DNA of 8,312 nt from CAYXVB01 sp964467785. GTDB lineage: Bacteria > Bdellovibrionota > UBA1018. The position numbers and the translations under genes are program-made. The stretch is from assembly GCA_964467785.1 (NCBI GenBank), contig CAYXVB010000159.1:1-8312 (forward strand), in the 5' to 3' direction. Below the pieces are notes generated by a model, which was not told where the DNA came from, did not search any database, and saw only the letters and a list, made by a program, of their open reading frames with translations. How positions within the stretch are numbered: the first letter of the stretch is position 1; each line of letters opens with the position of its first letter. Shown here one piece after another: positions 1 through 5,457 of this stretch.

Positions 1-144
1 CCGCTCAGGCCCGAGGCGGACCGGGCGGCGCTGGTGGCGGCGCTGGCGGACGGCGTGCTCGACGTGATCGTGAGCGACCACCGGCCGGTGCCGCCGGAAG
101 GCAAGCACGTGCCGTTCGTGGAGGCGGAGCCGGGCTTCCATGGT
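1..144 (+). CDS. pyrC: Dihydroorotase, internal fragment (both ends missing)
   Basis: This is an internal piece of about 47 residues, with neither start nor stop, read in frame from base 1. It starts PLRPEADRAALVAALADG, continues VLDVIVSDHRP and ends PFVEAEPGFHG. This is the late part of class I dihydroorotases, which cyclise N-carbamoyl-aspartate in pyrimidine synthesis: the PLR-x-x-x-DR segment, the (S/T)DH motif with the catalytic Asp, and the E-K/PF-x-x-A-E-x-G stretch before the usual GLET. The SDH-x-P variant resembles alphaproteobacterial-type enzymes or non-catalytic homologues. Composition is unlike the rest of the window: about 76% GC by hand count, with almost every third base G or C. 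Identity breaks off near 144, where the downstream bases in this frame are antisense to murF. It probably comes from another genome. Confidence 0.72.
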
Positions 145-147
145 TGC
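135..147. other. Probable chimeric junction between dihydroorotase and murF fragments
   Basis: The dihydroorotase reading (+ strand) is recognisable up to about 144, and the murF reading (minus strand) is recognisable down to about 139, so two unrelated genes are cut mid-body at the same point. GC falls from about 76% (1-140) to about 62% (141-300). No insertion sequence, target duplication or integrase is present. The hexamer CCATGG lies at 138-143, exactly in the transition. An assembly or ligation artefact is the simplest reading; a real rearrangement cannot be excluded from sequence alone. Confidence 0.68.
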
Positions 148-1209
148 CGGCTGGGCTTTGTAATAATCGCAAACGACAGGAGTTTTGCGGGGAAGCTCCT
201 TGAGCTCCGATCGCCCGGCCGCGCCCTTGAACGTTTGGAGTCCCGTGCGCATCTCCTCGGGTGAGAGCCCCAGGAGACAGGCTACGGCGATCGCCGAGAG
301 CAGATTACGCGCGTTGTGCTCGCCCGGGAGCGGAAGCTTGAAACGGTCGCCGCCTTTGGCCATGCGAGGTCCCTCGACCAGAAGTATTCCGTTGTCGATT
401 CGGCCCTGCAGGACATCGGGACCGGGCACGTAGCCGCCCAAAGTGTAGCCGATGCGGTTGCTTCCGGTGAGGCTGTCGTAATGAGGAACGATCCAGTTGT
501 CGTCGAGGTTGATCGCCACGGCGCCGCCGGCGGCGTGCACGCGCGAGAGGGCAAAGCCTTCCTCCTGCGCGACCGTCGGAATGTCCCGCAGATTTTCAAG
601 GTGCTCGGGACCGATGGCGGTCAATACCGAGGTGGTCGGCCGAACCAGCTCCAGGTGTTCCTGCATGGCGCCCACTTCGTCGATGCCCACTTCGATCACC
701 GCGGCGCCGTGCTCGGGTCTGAGCTCGAGCAGGGTCATCGGGATGCCGACGAAGCCGTTTTGCGAGCCTTCCGTTTTGAGAAGGTTCGGCCAGCGGCCGC
801 GCAACACCGCTGAGAGCAGCTCCTTGGTGGTGGTCTTGCCGACGCTTCCCGCCACACAGACCACGGGCACCTTGAACTGACGACGCCAAGCCGACGCCAG
901 CGCGCGGTAGGCGATCAGGGTGCTCTCGACTTCAAAGAGCATCGCGTCGGGATGGGCCTCGCGGGCACCGGGCGGAATCCGGCCTTTGGTGCAGAGGATC
1001 CCGGCCGCGCCTTGTTCCAGGGCTTGGGAGATGAAGTCATGTCCATCGAACTTCTCGCCCGCCAGGGCCACGAAGAGACAGCCTTTGGAAATCTTTCGGG
1101 AGTCAGTTGACAGCACCGTGAACGTCAGCGGGGGCCGGGCGCTCCCGGCCGCAGCGGGATAGAGGACGGACTGGATAAAAGCGCTAGTGAGTGCGGAAGG
1201 GGTCGCCAT
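142..1209 (-). CDS. murF: UDP-N-acetylmuramoyl-tripeptide--D-alanyl-D-alanine ligase (MurF), C-terminally truncated
   Basis: MurF is the cytoplasmic ATP-dependent ligase adding D-Ala-D-Ala to UDP-MurNAc-tripeptide, the last soluble step of peptidoglycan precursor synthesis. The reading starts at ATG 1209 and about 356 residues are recognisable, against about 450 for the family. Visible motifs: the N-terminal substrate domain with STDSRKISKG (D36) and GEKFDGHDF; the ATP P-loop GSVGKTTTKE (121-130); GSQNGFVGIPMTLLEL; GPEHLENL (200-207); and the C-terminal domain motif CDYYKAQPATM (347-357), equivalent to D-x-Y-N-A-N-P-x-S-M. The rest of domain 3 is lost at the junction near 140; the frame stays open to base 1 but no longer resembles MurF. 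Two departures from the family: the segment usually A-x-A-K-G-E, carrying the carbamylated Lys, reads AQEEGF (E217), and the motif usually G-M-N-H-x-G-E reads GIDEVGAM. No strong Shine-Dalgarno precedes the ATG. It is divergent from the zinc operon. Confidence 0.85.
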
Positions 1210-1307
1210 TAATAACTAAGGTAGCACGCAAAAGCGGAATGTACAGATTGACCCACCAGTTGTTCGGTCCATTGCTCGATTCCATGAACTGTGGCATAAA
1301 TTCCGGA
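1210..1307 (+). promoter_or_regulatory. Divergent intergenic region murF / zinc operon, weak promoter candidate
   Basis: This 98-bp spacer must hold promoters for murF (leftward) and the zinc operon (rightward). The best rightward sigma70-like pair is TTGCTC (1272-1277) and CATAAA (1295-1300) with a 17-bp spacer. It matches consensus at only 3/6 and 4/6 positions and would start transcription almost at the ATG at 1308. A perfect 10-bp palindrome, ATTCCGGAAT (1300-1309), overlaps the end of the -10 and that ATG, in a position suited to an operator. No convincing Zur box of the AT-rich palindromic kind was found. Confidence 0.25.
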
Positions 1308-1664
1308 ATGCGTTTGGGCCGCTTACTCAAAAGATGGAGCGCGCGGGTGATCCCGGGGGCTCTGTTCGTCCTCATGGCCGCTTCAGTCGGAGTCCAGGCT
1401 TACTCCGGCGCGGTCCATGGGACGCTCCATGCCGCTCAGGATTTTGCCCAGTCGCGCCAAGCCGTGCCGGTCGTCACTTCTCCGGACTGTCCGCTTTGCG
1501 TGGCTTCGCATGCGCCGGCGCAGCTTCCTCATCCTCCGGTCGGCGTCAACCGGCTGGACGATAGAATCGGTCAGGTTGTCCCGTGGGTCATTGCCCTCGC
1601 GATCGCCGCCGCTGAACGTTCGCAGGTGCCCCGCGCACCGCCGGTTTTTCTCCTTTTCGCCTGA
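1308..1664 (+). CDS. Small DUF2946-like membrane/exported protein with CxxC and His residues
   Basis: This is a 118-residue protein if started at ATG 1308. In-frame ATGs at 1284 and 1239 would add 8 or 23 residues; none has a clear Shine-Dalgarno, so the start is uncertain. A basic N-terminus (RLGRLLKRWSAR) leads into a hydrophobic segment at about 14-31 that serves as signal peptide or anchor. Then come H37 and H41, a CPLC motif (C61, C64) followed by H68 and H75, and a hydrophobic C-terminal stretch ending RAPPVFLLFA. A short protein with an N-terminal hydrophobic segment, C-P-x-C plus His, and a terminal R-A-P-P is the pattern I associate with DUF2946, which often lies beside metal or TonB-receptor genes. 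Its function is not established. Position at the head of the znu operon suggests a periplasm-facing metal-binding accessory; that is inference. Confidence 0.62.
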   Translation: MRLGRLLKRWSARVIPGALFVLMAASVGVQAYSGAVHGTLHAAQDFAQSRQAVPVVTSPDCPLCVASHAPAQLPHPPVGVNRLDDRIGQVVPWVIALAIAAAERSQVPRAPPVFLLFA

Positions 1665-1699
1665 TTTCTGACTGATTCCTAGTTTCAGAACCTCATCAG
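1661..1699 (+). promoter_or_regulatory. Imperfect hairpin in the spacer between the DUF2946-like gene and the porin gene
   Basis: CTGATTTCTGA (1661-1671) can pair with TCAGAA (1685-1690) and ATCAG (1695-1699), giving 11 base pairs with a 4-nt bulge (1691-1694) and a 13-nt loop. It begins at the stop codon of the upstream gene. There is no U-tract after it, so it does not look like an intrinsic terminator. An RNA processing or stability element, or part of a translational switch with the next hairpin, is possible. Confidence 0.4.
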
Positions 1700-1717
1700 T
1701 TCTCGAAGGAGAGAACT
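1698..1717 (+). promoter_or_regulatory. Hairpin presenting the porin ribosome binding site in its loop
   Basis: A perfect 7-bp inverted repeat, AGTTCTC (1698-1704) and GAGAACT (1711-1717), encloses the 6-nt loop GAAGGA. The Shine-Dalgarno AAGGAG (1706-1711) sits almost wholly in that loop, 9 nt before the ATG at 1721. A ribosome binding site displayed on a stem-loop may aid or gate initiation. It shares bases 1698-1699 with the preceding hairpin, so the outer pairs of the two cannot form together. Confidence 0.5.
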
Positions 1718-1720
1718 CCC

Positions 1721-2887
1721 ATGAACAAACTCACGACCTTCGCGGTCGGCTCGGCCTTTTCGAGCCTTTCCTCCGCCGCCTTATTTTTTTCGTCCGTCGC
1801 TCTGGCCGCACCTGCCTCGGGTAGCAATCTCATGAACCCTGACCTGAGCCTCGACGGGCTCTTTTCATTGAGCCAGTTCAACCGTGACAATCCGATTGTC
1901 TTCGAAGGGGGGCATGACCCCAAATTCAACGGCTTCAACCATCAGCAGGTGGAGCTGACCCTGGGATCCAACATCGATCCTTACTTCCGCGGCGACGTCA
2001 ATCTGGTGCTGACCTCCGAGGGGATCGAGGTCGAGGAGGCCTACGGAACCACCCTGGATCTTCCGGCCAATTTACAGCTCAAGGCCGGCCAGTTCTTTAC
2101 CGCGTTCGGACGCCACAATGTGACGCACCCTCATCAATGGGACTGGGCCAACAAGCCGTTGGTGCTCGGCCGATTCTTTGGCGGCGACGGCTTGCGCAAC
2201 ATTGGACTCCAGGCGTCCTGGCTCACACCGCTGCCCTGGTACTCGGAGCTGATCGCGTCGGCGCAGAACTCCACGGGCAAGACGGTCCCCAGTTTCCGCG
2301 CGGACGGCGGCGCGGTGAGCGGGATGCGCAATCCGGGGGACTACTTGTTTCTCGGTCGCACGAACAACTATTTTTCGCTATCGGAGACGCTTTCCCTCAA
2401 CGCGGGTGCCTCGTTTCTCACGGGGCCAAACAGCACCGCGACCGCGGCACGCACTCAAATCCTGGGCGGAGATCTCTATCTCAAATACCGGGAGCCCCAC
2501 AGCGTGTCCTTCGTGGCCCTCCAGGCCGAGTACTTGCATCGTCTGTATGACACGGACGCCGTCTCACATCTCGCGGACTCCGGAGCCTATGTCCATGCGA
2601 TGTTCCGTCTAGGGGAGCCGATGCAGCGCTGGATGATCGGCCTGCGTTACGATTGGCTGGAACCCAAGGCCGCGCCCGTGCAGACCTCGATCGCCATCGG
2701 CGGCACGGATCCCGATACGACGCAGCGTTGGCGCATCTCGCCGGTCATCACGTTTTATCCGACGGAGTTCAGCAAGGTCCGTCTCCAGTATGATTACGAC
2801 AGGCCTGCGGACCTGGCGTATGCTCAACAGGCCGTGCATCTCGAGTTCGAGTTCCTGATGGGCGCCCACGGCGCACACAAGTTTTGA
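1721..2887 (+). CDS. Outer-membrane porin-like beta-barrel of the zinc operon
   Basis: This is a 388-residue protein starting at ATG 1721 behind AAGGAG. A Sec signal peptide covers about residues 1-29 (hydrophobic SLSSAALFFSSVALA, cleavage A-L-A). The mature part has the alternating aromatic/polar strands of an outer-membrane barrel (such as QLKAGQFFTAFGRH and KVRLQYDYDRP) and ends in Phe, as barrel proteins usually do. It has no TonB box or plug domain, and its length suits a 14-18-strand porin rather than a TonB-dependent receptor. His clusters occur at H65, H74 and RHNVTHPHQWDW (H132, H136, H138), plus two near the C-terminus, which could bind metal. It lies 23 nt before znuA. I infer that it admits zinc or a zinc chelate when zinc is scarce. 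A general or phosphate-selective-type porin fold is the alternative, and specificity cannot be read from the sequence. Confidence 0.72.
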   Translation: MNKLTTFAVGSAFSSLSSAALFFSSVALAAPASGSNLMNPDLSLDGLFSLSQFNRDNPIVFEGGHDPKFNGFNHQQVELTLGSNIDPYFRGDVNLVLTSEGIEVEEAYGTTLDLPANLQLKAGQFFTAFGRHNVTHPHQWDWANKPLVLGRFFGGDGLRNIGLQASWLTPLPWYSELIASAQNSTGKTVPSFRADGGAVSGMRNPGDYLFLGRTNNYFSLSETLSLNAGASFLTGPNSTATAARTQILGGDLYLKYREPHSVSFVALQAEYLHRLYDTDAVSHLADSGAYVHAMFRLGEPMQRWMIGLRYDWLEPKAAPVQTSIAIGGTDPDTTQRWRISPVITFYPTEFSKVRLQYDYDRPADLAYAQQAVHLEFEFLMGAHGAHKF

Positions 2888-2910
2888 GCGGGACGAAGGG
2901 AGCCAAGCCC

Positions 2911-3846
2911 ATGAAAAGAATTTCACGCAATCTCCGGTATCAGACTTTCTGGTCTTTGATGGTCCTTCTCCTCGCGGTGGTTGGCAATGCCGAGGCCAAG
3001 CTCAAGGTGGTGGCCACGCTGCCGAGTCTGGCGGACATCGCCCGCAATGTCGGCGGAGAGGACGTCGAAGTCGTCTCACTCACCAAAGGCAATCAGGATC
3101 CGCACTTTGTCGACGCCAAGCCCGATCTGGTGCTCCAACTCAACCGCGCCGATCTCCTGATCCGGGTGGGCCTGGGGCTCGAGGACGGCTGGTTGCCGCC
3201 GCTTCAGGTCAATTCGCGAAACGGTCGCATCCAGACCGGCGGTGAGGGTAATCTCGAGGCTTCGCAGGCGGTGGAGCTCAAGGACGTGCCCAAGAGCGCG
3301 GTGGACCGCAGCCAAGGCGACGTACACCCGGGTGGGAATCCGCATTTCATGCTCGATCCGCACAACGGCGTCAAAGTGGCACGCGCGATCGAGGCCCGTT
3401 TGGCCAAGCTCGATGTCACCAAGGCCGCCGAATTCAAGAAACGCGGCGACGCATACGTGAAGGACCTCGAACAGCGGATCAAGAGCTGGGAAGCCGCGCT
3501 CAAGCCGCTCAAAGGGCGCGCGGTTGTGCCGTACCACAAGAGCTGGGTCTACTTCGAGGAGTGGACCGGGCTTCAGGAGGCCGGCACCGTCGAGCCCAAG
3601 CCCGGCATCCCGCCGTCGCCCGAGCATGTGGTCAAGCTGATCCGGACCATGCGGGACAAAAAAGTGAGCCTCATGCTCATCGAGCCGTATTATCCCAATA
3701 GCACGGCCGAGCACGTCGCCCAGGAGACGAAAGCCAAGCTCGTCACGTTGCCGACGGAACCGTTCGGGGCCCCGGGCGCAGCCGACGAGGCAAAGTCCTA
3801 TTTCGGAGTCTTCGACGCGATCGTCGCGCGGCTCAAAGGCGTGTGA
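2911..3846 (+). CDS. znuA: Periplasmic zinc-binding protein of the ABC importer (ZnuA/TroA family)
   Basis: This cluster A-I solute-binding protein captures Zn(II) (possibly Mn(II)) in the periplasm and delivers it to ZnuB. I chose ATG 2911 because AAGGGAG (2896-2902) lies 8 nt upstream; an in-frame TTG at 2884 would overlap the porin stop. The product has 311 residues with a signal peptide 1-29 (hydrophobic FWSLMVLLLAVVGNAEA, cleavage after A-E-A). Likely metal ligands are H65 in QDPHFVDAKPD, H145 in HPGGNPHFMLDP and H209 in VPYHKSW, with an acidic residue in the IEPYYP segment (E258) as a possible fourth. The His/Asp-rich loop of enterobacterial ZnuA is absent; only the short GDVHPGG (H139) stands in its place, as in many short proteobacterial relatives. 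Zinc rather than manganese is the likelier cargo from the operon, though manganese is not excluded. Confidence 0.9.
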   Translation: MKRISRNLRYQTFWSLMVLLLAVVGNAEAKLKVVATLPSLADIARNVGGEDVEVVSLTKGNQDPHFVDAKPDLVLQLNRADLLIRVGLGLEDGWLPPLQVNSRNGRIQTGGEGNLEASQAVELKDVPKSAVDRSQGDVHPGGNPHFMLDPHNGVKVARAIEARLAKLDVTKAAEFKKRGDAYVKDLEQRIKSWEAALKPLKGRAVVPYHKSWVYFEEWTGLQEAGTVEPKPGIPPSPEHVVKLIRTMRDKKVSLMLIEPYYPNSTAEHVAQETKAKLVTLPTEPFGAPGAADEAKSYFGVFDAIVARLKGV

Positions 3847-3850
3847 GTCG

Positions 3851-4558
3851 ATGACCGCTTCCGAAAACTATCTGGAAGTCAGGGATCTGGGGGTTGGGTA
3901 CGCCGCGAAGCGGATCCTCCCCCCGGTCAGCTTCTCGCTCGCGCCGGGCTCGGTGACTTCGATCATCGGACATAACGGCTCGGGGAAGTCCTCGCTCTTG
4001 CGGACTCTCCTGGGCCTACAGCCGGCGGTGTCGGGCTCGGTCCGCTTCGCGCCCGGCGTTCGTCTGGGCTATGTCCCGCAGCGCGAGACGATGGATCCGA
4101 TCTATCCGATCCGAGTGGCGGAGCTGGTCGAGGCCGGTCGTTATGGAATCCGAGGCTTCGGGCGCCGTCTGCTCGAGGAGGATCGTCGCGCGATCGACGA
4201 AGCGATGACCGCCACTGGCGTGGCGCGGATGGGGGATCGATTGTTTCGCACGCTTTCCGGCGGTGAGCAGCAGCGCGCGCTCCTGGCGCGCGCCCTTTGC
4301 GCGGAACCGCAGGTCCTGGTGCTCGACGAGCCCACGGCCTCGATGGATGAAAAAGGCGCGCACGAAGCGATGAACCTGACCCTGCAGGTCGCCTCGCGGC
4401 GGGGCGCTGCCGTGCTGATGGNNNNNNNNNNNNNNNNNNCCGAAGTCTCGCAGCAGGTGATCCTGCTCGATCGCGATCATCAGTCAGTTCAGGTCGGCGC
4501 TCCCGTCCAGCTTCTGAGCGGACGCGGACTCAAGGGCCGGGGAGCGCTACTGCCATGA
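3851..4558 (+). CDS. znuC: Zinc ABC transporter ATP-binding protein
   Basis: This is the cytoplasmic ATPase that powers zinc import through ZnuB. It has 235 residues, and its start at ATG 3851 is 4 nt after the znuA stop, so translation is probably coupled. Motifs in order: Walker A GHNGSGKSS (40-48), Q-loop YVPQRE (Q77), ABC signature LSGGEQQRALLARAL (135-149), Walker B VLVLDEP (155-161) with the catalytic Glu E160, and D-loop ASMD. The H-loop His cannot be seen because codons 191-197 are unknown (N run 4422-4439). The residue before (M190) and the EVS after (198-200) frame exactly the place where V-T-H-D-x-x-x is expected, and the frame stays open. The last codons overlap znuB by 4 nt. Confidence 0.92.
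   Translation: MTASENYLEVRDLGVGYAAKRILPPVSFSLAPGSVTSIIGHNGSGKSSLLRTLLGLQPAVSGSVRFAPGVRLGYVPQRETMDPIYPIRVAELVEAGRYGIRGFGRRLLEEDRRAIDEAMTATGVARMGDRLFRTLSGGEQQRALLARALCAEPQVLVLDEPTASMDEKGAHEAMNLTLQVASRRGAAVLMXXXXXXXEVSQQVILLDRDHQSVQVGAPVQLLSGRGLKGRGALLP
4422..4439. other. Run of 18 undetermined bases inside znuC
   Basis: Eighteen N bases replace part of the znuC codons for residues 191-197. The known G at 4421 fits a Val codon, and seven codons are just enough for the expected V-(T/S)-H-D-x-x-x before EVS. The gap length therefore appears correct and there is no evidence of a frameshift. It is an assembly or masking gap, not biology. Confidence 0.97.
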
Positions 4559-5442
4559 CGGAGAAACTGCAGCTCTTCTTTGTTTCCTGGGAGCTCTGGA
4601 GCGGCGCCGTGATCGCGGGCATGGCCGCTGGCGCGGTCTGCGGCTTTCTCGGTATTTACGTCATCCTGCACCGGATCGTCTTTGTCTCCGCCGCGATGTC
4701 GGAGGTTTCGAGCCTCGGAGTGATGCTCGCATTCTGGCTCGCGCAGGTCGAGGCGGTACACTCCTCCGCGCATACCGAGGACGTGCTGCCGCTGGTGCTG
4801 GCCGCGCTGTTCACGGGCGTGTTCTCCGCCGCGCTGGCAGGGCAGGCTTCCGCCCGTATCGCGGACCGCTCCAAATCGGCCGAGGCTTTCATCGGGGCGG
4901 TTTACCTCATCTCCGCCGCGGGCCTCTTGCTGGTGGGCGACCGGGTTAGCCAGGGCGCCCACGACGTCTCCAACGTGCTCTTCGGCAATACGGTCGTGGT
5001 GGATCCCGAACACCTGATCCTCCTGCTCGCGACTTTTGTCCCGATTCTCCTGGCGCATTTCTGGCTGCGCAAGGATTTGATCCTGGTCTCTTACGATCCG
5101 GCCATGGCCTCCACGCTGAAATACCCGGTGGGCGCGCTGCGGGTTTTCCTTCTTGTCTCGCTCGGCATCGTGATCTCGATCGGCACGCGCACCATCGGTG
5201 CGCTCCCGGTGTTCAGCTTCACGGTGCTGCCGCCAATGGCCGCGCTCGCGCTTTTTCCGGACCTGAAACGAAGCTACTTTGCCTCGCTCGCCCTAGGGAT
5301 GCTCGCCGCGTTCCTCGGCTATCTGGTTTCGTTTCTTTATTCGCTCCCCACGGGGGCCTGCATGACGGGGACGGCAGGCGCGCTTCTCGTCCTGGTCAAA
5401 GCGGCAAAAGGCCTGGGGCGACTGAGAGGCCGAACGGAATAG
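4555..5442 (+). CDS. znuB: Zinc ABC transporter permease (ABC-3 family)
   Basis: This inner-membrane permease forms the zinc channel with ZnuC on the cytoplasmic side and ZnuA docking from the periplasm. It has 295 residues and starts at ATG 4555 within the ATGA overlap with the znuC stop. It is almost entirely hydrophobic, with about eight membrane segments: around 15-40 (IAGMAAGAVCGFLGIYVIL), 50-62, 78-96, 116-134, 144-163, 193-212, 216-238 and 244-288. The ABC-3 hallmark is the region after the first segment, RIVFVSAAMSEVSSLGVML, equivalent to the family R-x-S-L-x-G-D-A-x-S-H-x-x-L-x-G. The motif GTRTIGALPVFSFTVLPP is equivalent to the conserved V-G-x-L-L-V-x-A-L-L-x-x-P segment. The gene ends 15 nt from the stop of the convergent gene at 5458. 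Confidence 0.9.
   Translation: MTEKLQLFFVSWELWSGAVIAGMAAGAVCGFLGIYVILHRIVFVSAAMSEVSSLGVMLAFWLAQVEAVHSSAHTEDVLPLVLAALFTGVFSAALAGQASARIADRSKSAEAFIGAVYLISAAGLLLVGDRVSQGAHDVSNVLFGNTVVVDPEHLILLLATFVPILLAHFWLRKDLILVSYDPAMASTLKYPVGALRVFLLVSLGIVISIGTRTIGALPVFSFTVLPPMAALALFPDLKRSYFASLALGMLAAFLGYLVSFLYSLPTGACMTGTAGALLVLVKAAKGLGRLRGRTE
5410..5431 (-). terminator. Weak candidate intrinsic terminator for the gene at 5458-6423
   Basis: Read on the minus strand, GGCCT (5431-5427) pairs with AGGCC (5414-5410) across a 12-nt loop and is followed directly by TTTT. It lies about 27 nt beyond the stop of the minus-strand gene, inside the 3' end of znuB. The stem is only 5 bp, so it may be chance. A separate GC hairpin, CCCCG-GCG-CGGGG at 5484-5496, could slow the opposing transcript from znuB but has no T run. 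Confidence 0.28.
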
Positions 5443-5457
5443 CGGTCGCGGCTCCAA

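Noticed and set aside
1..138. Continuation of the minus-strand MurF frame to base 1
   Set aside because: The frame stays open, but the translation is Arg/His/Val-rich and loses MurF similarity; high-GC coding DNA often leaves the opposite frame open.
138..143. Restriction-site ligation at CCATGG as the cause of the junction
   Set aside because: Another CCATGG occurs at 1416-1421 and a 6-bp palindrome may occur by chance; the cause of the join cannot be decided from it.
34..264. A continuous 76-residue + strand frame across the left end
   Set aside because: Only the part up to about 144 resembles dihydroorotase; the rest is the antisense of murF. It is a product of the junction, not a gene.
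316..813. A 165-codon + strand frame opposite murF
   Set aside because: It lies wholly antisense to a well-supported MurF and has no recognisable motifs or ribosome site.
1191..1307. Longer starts (GTG 1191, ATG 1239, ATG 1284) for the DUF2946-like gene
   Set aside because: 1191 would overlap the murF start, and the added residues do not resemble a signal peptide; the basic-then-hydrophobic N-terminus begins at 1308. ATG 1284 remains possible.
1210..1307. A Zur/Fur box before the zinc operon
   Set aside because: No AT-rich dyad of the expected type was found; the ATTCCGGAAT palindrome is too short and too different to be called one.
3076..3714. A 212-codon minus frame opposite znuA
   Set aside because: Antisense shadow of a gene with all metal-ligand motifs; no start signal and no family features.
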